Assembly (NCBI GenBank): GCA_964575675.1
Contig: CAZNRY010000116.1
Coordinates: 1-13,398, forward strand
Direction: 5' to 3'
DNA length: 13,398 bases
Source of the DNA: CAZNRY01 sp964575675
GTDB taxonomy: Bacteria; Eisenbacteria; RBG-16-71-46; CAIMUX01; VGJL01
Position numbers and translations under genes: made by a program. Below, one piece after another: positions 7,662-13,398 of the stretch (within the stretch, counting starts at the first letter, position 1; every line of letters begins with the position of its first letter). The notes under the pieces are model-generated. The model ran no database searches. It saw only the letters and a program-made list of their open reading frames with translations, and was not told where the DNA came from.

Positions 7662-9188
7662 ATGTTTCGCGAAATCGTCATCAACTCCGACTCCAATGAA
7701 ACGCGGATCGCCGTCCTGGAGGACGCCGAGCTGGTCGAGCTGATCAATGAACGGCCGGAAGAGCGCCGTCTAGTCGGCGATATCTACAAGGGAAAGACCG
7801 GCGCCGTGCTTCCCGGCATCCAGGCGGCGTTCATCGAGATCGGCATGCCCAAGAGCGCCTTCCTTCACATGTCTGACATGCTGGAATCGACGCTCGACAT
7901 CGAGATGTTCGACATCGACGATGCTCCTCCTCCGGTCAAACCCCGGGAAGATCTGAAGATCGAGGATTACCTTCAGAAGGGGCAGGAGATCCTCGTCCAG
8001 ATCATCAAGGAGCCGATCGGGACCAAGGGCCCGAAGGTAAGCGGGCGGATCAGCCTTCCCGGACGGTATCTCGTGCTGATGCCCGGGCTCGACCACGTCG
8101 GCGTCTCACGGAAGATCGCCGACCGCGATGAGCGCCAGCGCCTGCGGCGGATCCTGATGCAACTGAAACCCAAGAACGCCGGCTTGATCTGCCGGACCGT
8201 GGGCGAAGGGAAGGGGGAGAGCGAGTTCCAGCAGGACGTGAAGTACCTGCTCGATCTCTGGACGCAGATCGAACAGACATCCGCGACCGCCCCGGCCCCC
8301 GCCCTGATCCACCGGGAGATGGAGCTCACCACCGGATTGATCCGCGACCTCTTTACCGAGGACATCGACCGCGTAGTGATCGACTCGGAGGAAGCCTATC
8401 GGGGGATCCTTTCCTACCTCAACGCGTTCGCGCCCGAGCTGAAGACCCGGGTGAAGCTCTTCAAGGGGGACGGCCCGATCTTCGACGAGTATGGGATCGA
8501 GGCCGAGATCGCCAAGACCCTGGAGAGGAAGGTGTGGCTCAAGAAGGGGGGCTACATCGTCATCGATCACACGGAGGCGCTCGTGGCGATCGATGTCAAC
8601 ACCGGTCGTTTCACGGGGAAACGTTCGCCGGAGGACACGATCCTCAAGACCAACCTCGAGGCGGCCAAGGAGATCGCCCGCCAGCTTCGCCTCCGAGACA
8701 TGGGGGGGATCATCGTCTGCGATTTCATCGACATGGAGCAGGATACATCCAAGCGCCAAGTCCTGGACTCGCTGCGCCAGGCGCTGAAGACCGACCGCTC
8801 GCGGACGAAGGTCTTTCCGGTCAGCGAGTTGGGGCTGATTGAGATGACCCGCCAGAGAGAGAGGCCGAGCCTCCTCCACTACTACAGCGACGACTGTTCG
8901 ACTTGTGGCGGGGTGGGAAAGGTCCTTTCGCTCGCTTCCCTGGCGATGAAGGTGGAACGCTACCTCAGGCGGATCGGCGCCCATTCCAAGGAGAAGCTGG
9001 TGCAGTTCCGGGTCCATCCCGATTTCGCCACCTTCCTGTACGACGAGCGGGCGGAACGGCTGGAATCGCTTGAGAAGCAGTACGATCTGACGCTTGACCT
9101 CAGGGACGACCCCCGATTGCGGCGGGACGACATCCGGATCATGTTCCCGAGAACCCGCAAGGACGTGACGGCGGAATTCCAGGGTTGA
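7662..9188 (+). CDS. rng: Ribonuclease G (RNase E/G family)
   Basis: RNase G is an endoribonuclease that cuts single-stranded A/U-rich RNA, matures 16S rRNA 5' ends and takes part in mRNA decay. The 508-aa length and the end just after the catalytic core, without the long disordered tail of RNase E, support RNase G. In order: N-terminal RNase H-like part, S1 domain (around IYKGKTGAVLPGIQAAFIEIG), 5'-sensor region, and DNase I-like domain with metal-binding Asp311 (AIDVNTG) and Asp354 (CDFIDM). The zinc-link CSTC (Cys412, Cys415) joins subunits. The spacing of these residues equals that of Asp303, Asp346, Cys404 and Cys407 in E. coli RNase E (offset 8). An AGAGAGGG ribosome-binding site precedes the ATG. 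Confidence 0.95.
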   Translation: MFREIVINSDSNETRIAVLEDAELVELINERPEERRLVGDIYKGKTGAVLPGIQAAFIEIGMPKSAFLHMSDMLESTLDIEMFDIDDAPPPVKPREDLKIEDYLQKGQEILVQIIKEPIGTKGPKVSGRISLPGRYLVLMPGLDHVGVSRKIADRDERQRLRRILMQLKPKNAGLICRTVGEGKGESEFQQDVKYLLDLWTQIEQTSATAPAPALIHREMELTTGLIRDLFTEDIDRVVIDSEEAYRGILSYLNAFAPELKTRVKLFKGDGPIFDEYGIEAEIAKTLERKVWLKKGGYIVIDHTEALVAIDVNTGRFTGKRSPEDTILKTNLEAAKEIARQLRLRDMGGIIVCDFIDMEQDTSKRQVLDSLRQALKTDRSRTKVFPVSELGLIEMTRQRERPSLLHYYSDDCSTCGGVGKVLSLASLAMKVERYLRRIGAHSKEKLVQFRVHPDFATFLYDERAERLESLEKQYDLTLDLRDDPRLRRDDIRIMFPRTRKDVTAEFQG

Positions 9189-9213
9189 CGGATCGGTCCG
9201 GGGTCCGTAACCT
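9185..9213 (+). promoter_or_regulatory. Possible sigma70 promoter for rplU-rpmA
   Basis: TTGACG (9185-9190) is separated by 17 bases from TAACCT (9208-9213). The -35 matches consensus at five of six positions; the -10 matches only at the key first, second and last positions. The -35 overlaps the rng stop codon. Transcription would start near 9220 and give a leader of about 33 bases. No experimental support is visible, and read-through from rng is also possible. Confidence 0.4.
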
Positions 9214-9252
9214 TACGATTTTGGCTCCAGAATGGGTCGAACGGAGGAGTCT

Positions 9253-9567
9253 GTGCACGCAATTGTCGAGTTCCAAGGGCGGCAGTACCGCGTCGAGGCC
9301 GGTGAGAAGATCCAGGTCCCGCATCTTGATGCCGAGCCGGGCGCTTCGCTGAACCTCGACCGCGTGCTCCTGATCGAGGGGAATGAAGGTGTCCGGGTCG
9401 GGCACCCGCTCGTCGAGGGGGCGCGGGTAGAGGCTACGGTGGTCAAGCACGGCCGCGGTCCGAAGATCCTCGTTGGCAAGTTCAAGAAGCGTAAGGACTA
9501 CAGAAGGCGCAACGGATATCGCGACGACTTCACCGAGGTCGAGATCCTCGCGATCCGCGGCGACTAG
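9253..9567 (+). CDS. rplU: 50S ribosomal protein L21
   Basis: L21 is a primary 23S rRNA-binding protein of the large subunit. With GTG 9253 as start the product has 104 aa, the usual length, and begins VHAIVEFQGRQYRVEAGEKI, which matches the family N-terminus. A GGAGGAG ribosome-binding site (9243-9249) lies just upstream. The earlier in-frame ATG at 9232 has no such site and would add seven atypical residues. The conserved C-terminal part includes KFKKRKDYRRRNGYR, rich in basic residues for rRNA contact. rpmA follows after 14 bases, the near-universal rplU-rpmA pair. Confidence 0.96.
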   Translation: MHAIVEFQGRQYRVEAGEKIQVPHLDAEPGASLNLDRVLLIEGNEGVRVGHPLVEGARVEATVVKHGRGPKILVGKFKKRKDYRRRNGYRDDFTEVEILAIRGD

Positions 9568-9581
9568 GGCGGGGTAGGGAT

Positions 9582-9869
9582 ATGGCGCACAAGAAAGGTC
9601 TCGGCTCAAGTCGCAACGGGCGCGACAGCAATTCGCAGCGCCTGGGCGTCAAGGCCTTCGGCGGGGAGTTCGTCACCGCCGGTTCGATCATCGTCCGTCA
9701 GCGGGGGACCCGTTACGTACCGGGGCGCAATGTAGGCCGCGGGAAGGACGACACCCTCTACTCCCTGGTCAACGGGCATGTCCTGTTCCGGAAGCACCGG
9801 AATGGCCGTCCCTTGGTCAGCGTCGAGCTTGAGGAAGCCGTCGCCGCGGGCGAAAGCAACCTTTCCTGA
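9582..9869 (+). CDS. rpmA: 50S ribosomal protein L27
   Basis: L27 sits near the peptidyl-transferase centre, with its N-terminus reaching towards the tRNA ends. The 95-aa product begins MAHKKGLGSSRNGRDSN, the conserved mature-type N-terminus, without the cleavable extension found in Firmicutes. The conserved core includes GGEFVTAGSIIVRQRGTRY and PGRNVGRGKDDTLYSL. A GTAGGG ribosome-binding site lies a few bases before the ATG. Codon choice mixes GGG, GGC and GGT for glycine like its neighbours, so even this highly expressed gene lacks the GGC-only pattern seen in the right part of pyrG. Confidence 0.97.
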   Translation: MAHKKGLGSSRNGRDSNSQRLGVKAFGGEFVTAGSIIVRQRGTRYVPGRNVGRGKDDTLYSLVNGHVLFRKHRNGRPLVSVELEEAVAAGESNLS

Positions 9870-9936
9870 CACCTCGTTTCTGTTTGCGTCCGAAACTCCG
9901 ATCCACTGGCCGTACTAAATTCCGGAGGGTTGAACC

Positions 9937-10860
9937 ATGAGCAAGGTGACCGTCGTCGGCGGGGGAAACGTCGGCTCGATGGCTGCGTTCTACCTGAGCG
10001 AGATGTCGATCGGCGAGATCGTCCTGATCGACATCGTCGAGGGGATGCCCCAGGGTAAGGCACTCGACATCCTGCAGGGCACGCCGGTCCGCGGGGCGGA
10101 CTGCCATATCCGGGGAACGAACGATTGGTCCGAGGTCCGGGGCTCGAACATCGTGATCGTCACGGCGGGTCTCGCCCGCAAGCCCGGCATGTCCCGCTCC
10201 GACCTCCAGCAGAAGAACGCAGAGATCGTGGGCGACATCGCGCTCCGGATTCGTGAACAAGCGCCGGACTCCTTTGTGATCGTTGTCACGAATCCGCTTG
10301 ACGTGATGGCGTACCTCACCTTCAAGAAGACGGGATTCCCTGCCAATCGGGTCATGGGCATGGCGGGCGTCCTCGATTCGACCCGCTTCCGCGCATTCAT
10401 CGCGATGGAGCTCGGCATCTCCGTGCTCGACGTGCAAGCGATGGTCCTTGGCGGACACGGGGACTCGATGGTTCCGCTCACACGCTACGCCACGGTCGGT
10501 GGCATCCCGGTGACCGAGTTGATTCCTCGGGACCGCCTCGAGAAGATCGTGCAACGCACCCGCGACGGCGGGGCCGAGATCGTCGCGCTCCTGAAGACCG
10601 GATCCGCCTACTACGCGCCGGGCGCCTCGGCGGCTCAGATGGCGGATGCGATCTTGAAGAACAAGCGCCGGATCTTGCCGGCCGCCGCCTATCTCGACGG
10701 CGAGTATGGGATGAAGGGAATCTACCTCGGCGTACCGGTCCGCCTCGGGGCCGGAGGGATCGAGCAGATCATCGAGATCGATCTCATGCCGGACGAGACG
10801 GAGGCTTTGCGCCGCTCCGGCGATGCCGTCGCCTCCTCGATTCGTGAACTCGGCGTCTAG
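9937..10860 (+). CDS. mdh: NAD-dependent malate dehydrogenase, LDH-like type
   Basis: The enzyme interconverts malate and oxaloacetate with NAD in the citric acid cycle. The 307-aa protein has the LDH/MDH fold: GGGNVGSMA dinucleotide loop, Asp32 at the end of the second strand (favours NAD over NADP), LARKPGMSR with substrate Arg81 and Arg87, TNPLDVM, the proton-relay pair Asp147 and His174 (GGHGD), and Arg150. An Arg at the specificity position of the active-site loop points to malate rather than lactate. It belongs to the LDH-like malate dehydrogenases, not the E. coli Mdh type. GGAGGG precedes the ATG. The TAG stop lies inside the first unit of the downstream tandem repeat. Confidence 0.94.
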   Translation: MSKVTVVGGGNVGSMAAFYLSEMSIGEIVLIDIVEGMPQGKALDILQGTPVRGADCHIRGTNDWSEVRGSNIVIVTAGLARKPGMSRSDLQQKNAEIVGDIALRIREQAPDSFVIVVTNPLDVMAYLTFKKTGFPANRVMGMAGVLDSTRFRAFIAMELGISVLDVQAMVLGGHGDSMVPLTRYATVGGIPVTELIPRDRLEKIVQRTRDGGAEIVALLKTGSAYYAPGASAAQMADAILKNKRRILPAAAYLDGEYGMKGIYLGVPVRLGAGGIEQIIEIDLMPDETEALRRSGDAVASSIRELGV

Positions 10861-10952
10861 ATCGGTTTGAGCAGACTTGAGAAGCTCGCCTCGCGCATCC
10901 ACTCGGCTAGGGCTTTCTCCCCGGGGCGCCGGACCTCGCGGTGCGCGGGCTC
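10854..10952. repeat. Diverged tandem direct repeat, unit A
   Basis: First of two related units 121 bases apart. Shared blocks in order: CGTCTAG-(A/G)-TCGGTTTGA, TGAGAA, GCATCC-N-CTCGG, GGGGCGCCGG-N-CCTCGCGG and GCGCGGGCTC. The unit begins over the last bases and stop codon of mdh, so part of the shared sequence is coding in this copy. Middle parts differ by insertions and substitutions, so the duplication is old or the copies arrived separately. No protein-coding signal was found in it. Confidence 0.7.
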
Positions 10953-10960
10953 GCTTCTCA
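10878..10960 (+). other. Long imperfect hairpin in repeat unit A
   Basis: The left arm TGAGAAGC (10878-10885) pairs with GCTTCTCA (10953-10960). A TC/TC internal mismatch follows, then GCC with GGC, one bulged T, and CGCGCA (10892-10897) with TGCGCG (10942-10947), giving about 17 pairs closed by a 44-base loop. An outer GTTTGA (10865-10870) can also pair with TCAAAC (10968-10973). It could be an RNA structure at the 3' end of the mdh transcript or a palindromic repeat element. There is no U-run, so a standard intrinsic terminator is not supported. Confidence 0.55.
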
Positions 10961-10974
10961 GCCGAAGTCAAACT

Positions 10975-11081
10975 CGTCTAGGTCGGTTTGACTGGATCTG
11001 AGAATGGTGTCGCGTTCGCTCCACGCATCCCTCTCGGCCGGCTGAACAGACGGGGCGCCGGCCTCGCGGGCGCGCGGGCTC
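10975..11081. repeat. Diverged tandem direct repeat, unit B
   Basis: Second copy of the unit that starts at the mdh stop. It contains the same blocks: CGTCTAG-G-TCGGTTTGA, TGAGAA, GCATCCCTCTCGG, GGGGCGCCGGCCTCGCGG and GCGCGGGCTC. It is about eight bases longer than unit A, mainly through extra bases after TGAGAA. An inner perfect 7-bp stem, GGCCGGC (11036-11042) with GCCGGCC (11057-11063), closes a 14-base loop. Unit A has only CGGC/GCCG at that place. Confidence 0.7.
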
Positions 11082-11088
11082 ACGCGAC
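11009..11088 (+). other. Long imperfect hairpin in repeat unit B
   Basis: GTCGCGT (11009-11015) pairs perfectly with ACGCGAC (11082-11088). The same TC/TC internal mismatch as in unit A follows, then a short GCTC/GGGC helix and a few further pairs. The outer-stem sequence is unrelated to that in unit A although pairing is kept, so the fold seems to be conserved more than the bases. The inner 11036-11063 hairpin nests inside it. Confidence 0.5.
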
Positions 11089-11151
11089 GGGATCCTACGA
11101 TCATGCATGGCCACCGCTGGGAGCGTCGATTCGGCGGGCCCACCCGTATCA

Positions 11152-11180
11152 TTGACAGAGGCGGTCCGGCCTTCTATGGT
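11152..11180 (+). promoter_or_regulatory. Sigma70-type promoter for kdsB-pyrG
   Basis: TTGACA (11152-11157), a perfect -35 box, is followed after exactly 17 bases by TATGGT (11175-11180), which matches the -10 consensus at four of six positions, including the first two and the last. It is the best promoter-like sequence in the window and lies in non-coding DNA upstream of kdsB. The start of transcription would be near 11187, giving a leader of about 84 bases. Confidence 0.6.
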
Positions 11181-11199
11181 GCGGTCGGATCGGGTGCGC

Positions 11200-11224
11200 G
11201 GGGGCGGCGCCCTATGCCGCCCCC
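11200..11224 (+). promoter_or_regulatory. Leader hairpin upstream of kdsB
   Basis: GGGGGCGGC (11200-11208) pairs perfectly with GCCGCCCCC (11216-11224) around a 7-base loop, GCCCTAT. It would lie about 13 bases into the proposed leader and 46 bases before the kdsB start. All stem pairs are G-C, so it should be very stable. No U-run follows, only CTCGTCGTTTGG, so it is not a clear terminator. It may protect the 5' end or pause RNA polymerase. Confidence 0.5.
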
Positions 11225-11270
11225 TCGTCGTTTGGCTTGACGCAATGTGACGTGCGCGGTGGAGGGCGAC

Positions 11271-12038
11271 GTGTCGATCTCCTCACAGCGGATCGTGGGG
11301 GTGATCCCGGCCCGTTTCGGCTCGACCCGGTTTCCCGGGAAGCTCCTCGCAATCCTCGGCGATCGCACCGTGCTCCATCACGTCCACGACCGGGCGCTCC
11401 AGGCCCGCCGCCTCGACAGCGTTCTCGTCGCCGTAGACGACGAGCGGATACTCCGAGAGGTCCTCTCCTTCGGCGGCCAGGCCGTGATGACCTCCCGCTC
11501 GCACCGTTCCGGGACCGACCGTATCGCCGAAGCGGTGGAGTCCCTCGATCCCGATTTCCGGTTCGTGATCGATATCCAGGGCGACGAACCGTTCCTCGAC
11601 CCTGCGACGATCGATCAGATCGCTGCTTGCCTCTCGGATGATCCTTCATCCCTTTGGACCGCCGTCGCGCCGCTGCGTGACGAGGCGGCGCTCGCATCGC
11701 CGGACGTGGTCAAGGCGGTCGTGGCGGGAGATGGGCGTGTTCTCTATTTCTCTCGGGCTCCCGTTCCATACTCAAGGGGGGGAGCGGACGCCTCGGCGAC
11801 GCGCCGGCGCCACATCGGGATCTATGGCTATTCGCGGGAGCAGCTGTTGCGGTTCGTCCGGCTCCCGCGTTCCCCGCTCGAAGAGGCGGAAGGGCTCGAG
11901 CAGCTCAGGGCCCTTGAGGGCGGGATTCCGATCCGGGCGGTGATCGTGCGGCCGGCGTTCGGCGGGATCGACACGAAGGAAGACCTCGACCGGGCCCGCC
12001 GGTTCCTCGAGACGGGGGGGGCCACAGGGAGGGAACGG
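11271..12038 (+). CDS. kdsB: CMP-Kdo synthetase, open in frame into pyrG
   Basis: KdsB (3-deoxy-manno-octulosonate cytidylyltransferase) joins Kdo to CMP using CTP, the activation step before Kdo goes onto lipid A. Start GTG 11271 has GGAGGG (11261-11266) upstream. About 256 codons match the usual length of about 250. Family motifs are in order: VIPARFGSTRFPGK, MTSRSHRSGTDRIAEA, VIDIQGDEPFLDP, YFSRAPVPYSR, RHIGIYGYS, LEEAEGLEQLRALEGG and FGGIDTKEDLDRARRFLE. The frame has no stop after this normal C-terminus; ten more codons (ETGGATGRER) lead directly into the pyrG ATG. Either it is fused to CTP synthase, or one base is wrong in the G-run at 12014-12021. The gene shows mixed GGG/GGC/GGA glycine codons like its left neighbours. 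Confidence 0.93.
12014..12021 (+). other. 8-G homopolymer at the kdsB/pyrG junction
   Basis: Eight consecutive G bases lie in the last codons of kdsB. As written, kdsB and pyrG share one frame. With seven G bases the kdsB frame would end at TGA overlapping the pyrG ATG as ATGA, the same arrangement as at mrdA/rodA and, with GTGA, at mreB/mreC and lgt/aroE. With nine G bases no early stop results. The run is a plausible place for a sequencing indel or for polymerase or ribosome slippage. Confidence 0.6.
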
Positions 12039-13398
12039 ATGAGCGAGCAGAAGGCGCCACGCTTCATCTTCATCACGGGAGGAGTCGTCTCCTCGCTTGG
12101 CAAGGGGATCGCCGCGGCTTCGACCGGGCTGCTGCTGAAAGAGCTCGGGCTGCGGGTCACGCTGCAGAAGTTCGACCCGTATCTGAACGTCGATCCGGGC
12201 ACGATGAGCCCCTACCAGCACGGCGAGGTCTACGTGACCGACGACGGCGCCGAGACCGACCTCGACCTCGGCCACTACGAGCGCTACACGCAGGCGCGGC
12301 TCAACCGTTTCTCCAACTACACCACCGGCAAGATCTACAGCGAGGTGATCGCACGCGAGCGCCGCGGCGACTACCTCGGCAGCACCGTGCAGGTGATCCC
12401 GCACATCACCGACGCCATCAAGGACGCGATCCGCAACGGCGTCGCACCCGGCACGGACGTGGCGATCACCGAGGTCGGCGGCACGGTCGGCGACATCGAG
12501 AGCCTGCCGTTCATCGAGGCCATCCGGCAGTTCGCGCTCGACCTGCCGGTCGGCGACGTGATGTTCGTGCACCTGACGCTGCTCCCCTACCTGCGCGCCT
12601 CGGGCGAAATGAAGACCAAGCCCACGCAGCAGTCGGTGGGCAAGCTGCGCGAGATCGGCATCCAGCCCGACGTGCTCATCTGCCGCACCGAGCTGCCGAT
12701 GACCGACGACATGGCGCGCAAGATCAGCCTGTTCTGCAACGTGCGCCGCGAGGCCGTGATCGAGGAGCGCGACGTCGAGTTCTCGATCTACGAGGTGCCG
12801 ACGATGCTCGTGAAGGCGGGCCTCGATCGCATCATCGCGCGGCGCCTGGGCCTGCCGGTCGAGGTCGAGACCGACCTGTCGGACTGGAACCGCATGATCG
12901 AGGACCTGCGCCACACGACCGACACGTGCGAGATCGCCGTCGTCGGCAAGTACACGGCGCTCCACGACGCCTACAAGTCGATCTACGAGTCGCTCGCGCA
13001 CGCCGGCATCGCCAACGGCTGCAAGGTCAAGCTGCGCAAGGTGCGCGCCGAGGATTACGCCGACGGCGGCCCGGCCCTGATCGAGGGCTGCGACGGCCTC
13101 TTGATTACCGGCGGTTTCGGCGAGCGCGGCGTCGAGGGCAAGATCAAGGCCATCCAGCACGCGCGCGAGACCGGCCTGCCGTTCTTCGGCATCTGCCTTG
13201 GCATGCAGTGCGCCACGATCGAGTTCGCGCGCAACGTGCTGCACCTCGAGGGCGCCAACACGCAGGAGCTCGACCCGCACTCGCCGCATCCGGTGATCCA
13301 CCTGATGCCCGACCAGGCCAACGTCCACGAGAAGGGCGGCACGATGCGCCTGGGCGCCTGCGACTGCGACCTCGTGCCCGGCTCGCTCGCCCACCGCC
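12039..13398 (+). CDS. pyrG: CTP synthase, 5' part (cut by window end)
   Basis: PyrG makes CTP from UTP, ATP and glutamine, the last step of pyrimidine nucleotide synthesis. About 453 of some 540-550 residues are present. The N-terminal synthetase domain shows the P-loop GGVVSSLGKGI, KFDPYLNVDPGTMSPYQHGE and TEVGGTVGDIES. The class I glutamine amidotransferase domain shows GGFGERGVEGK and FGICLGMQ with nucleophile Cys386 (E. coli Cys379). The closing His/Glu pair lies outside the window. GGGAGGG (12027-12033) stands five bases before the ATG, so independent initiation is likely even though the kdsB frame reads through. From about 12150 on, codon use changes sharply to GGC and CGC. CTP is the co-substrate of KdsB, which explains the pairing. 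Confidence 0.95.
   Translation, partial: MSEQKAPRFIFITGGVVSSLGKGIAAASTGLLLKELGLRVTLQKFDPYLNVDPGTMSPYQHGEVYVTDDGAETDLDLGHYERYTQARLNRFSNYTTGKIYSEVIARERRGDYLGSTVQVIPHITDAIKDAIRNGVAPGTDVAITEVGGTVGDIESLPFIEAIRQFALDLPVGDVMFVHLTLLPYLRASGEMKTKPTQQSVGKLREIGIQPDVLICRTELPMTDDMARKISLFCNVRREAVIEERDVEFSIYEVPTMLVKAGLDRIIARRLGLPVEVETDLSDWNRMIEDLRHTTDTCEIAVVGKYTALHDAYKSIYESLAHAGIANGCKVKLRKVRAEDYADGGPALIEGCDGLLITGGFGERGVEGKIKAIQHARETGLPFFGICLGMQCATIEFARNVLHLEGANTQELDPHSPHPVIHLMPDQANVHEKGGTMRLGACDCDLVPGSLAHR
12150..12240. other. Codon-usage breakpoint inside pyrG
   Basis: By hand count, the 22 glycine codons of kdsB are 12 GGG, 8 GGC and 2 GGA, and the first part of pyrG continues this mix up to GGG at 12147-12149. 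The 37 glycine codons after 12200 are 36 GGC and 1 GGT, with no GGG or GGA. Arginine changes from mainly CGG with CGC, CGT and AGG to nearly all CGC, and aspartate from mixed GAT/GAC to nearly all GAC. The switch lies within the very conserved DPYLNVDPGTMSPYQHGE coding region. Confidence 0.7.

Noticed and set aside
9232..9252. Earlier ATG start for rplU
   Set aside because: No ribosome-binding site before it and seven atypical residues; GTG 9253 has GGAGGAG and gives the family N-terminus.
9896..9927. CTCCG/CGGAG pairing that could hide the mdh ribosome-binding site
   Set aside because: Only five pairs with a 22-base loop and no extension; such a pairing is expected by chance in GC-rich DNA.
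9817..10971. 384-codon minus-strand frame opposite mdh
   Set aside because: Shadow of mdh; it also spans rpmA and the structured repeat and shows no recognisable domain.
11237..11641. Open frame overlapping the start of kdsB
   Set aside because: Different frame from kdsB, Arg/Pro-rich, no motifs; kdsB motifs run continuously in the frame starting at 11271.
11772..13394. Long minus-strand open frame opposite kdsB and pyrG
   Set aside because: It lies antisense to well-supported kdsB and pyrG coding sequence; its composition (rich in Ala, Arg, Val, Asp and His) is what GC-rich antisense translation gives, and no family motif is seen.

Overview
The window is GC-rich, densely packed bacterial chromosome, with every supported gene on the + strand. 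The gene content fits a Gram-negative (diderm) rod: an MreBCD/PBP2/RodA elongasome, Lgt for lipoproteins, and KdsB, which activates Kdo for lipopolysaccharide. I cannot name the phylum from the sequence alone. The lactate-dehydrogenase-like malate dehydrogenase and the Cys-rich Lgt signature suggest a lineage other than the enteric gammaproteobacteria.

Layout. Positions 1-5053 hold the cell-shape operon mreB (3' part only), mreC, mreD, mrdA and rodA, with each junction overlapping by 1 to 14 bases, so it is almost certainly co-transcribed and translationally coupled. After a 219-base gap come lgt, a divergent aroE-type shikimate dehydrogenase gene (4-base overlap), a comF-family phosphoribosyltransferase gene and rng (RNase G). 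A possible promoter overlapping the rng stop then serves rplU and rpmA (ribosomal proteins L21 and L27), followed by mdh. A 410-base non-coding stretch (10861-11270) follows. It holds two diverged tandem copies of a hairpin-forming repeat, a very good sigma70-type promoter and a 9-bp leader hairpin. After it come kdsB and the 5' part of pyrG (CTP synthase), which runs off the window.

The most unusual part is the right end. The kdsB reading frame has no stop codon and continues in frame into pyrG through a short Gly-rich linker. As written, the DNA encodes a CMP-Kdo synthetase-CTP synthase fusion, in which one half makes the CTP that the other consumes. A strong ribosome-binding site precedes the pyrG ATG, and removing one base from an 8-G run would restore a TGA overlapping that ATG. 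A sequencing indel is therefore a serious alternative. About 100-200 bases further on, inside pyrG, codon usage changes abruptly (glycine from mixed GGG/GGC to almost only GGC). This points to recombination with foreign DNA or to a chimeric assembly joined in a conserved gene.

The genes together cover lateral wall elongation and its supply: peptidoglycan polymerisation and cross-linking, lipoprotein lipidation, lipopolysaccharide sugar activation and CTP. Housekeeping genes for RNA processing, ribosomes and central metabolism sit between them.
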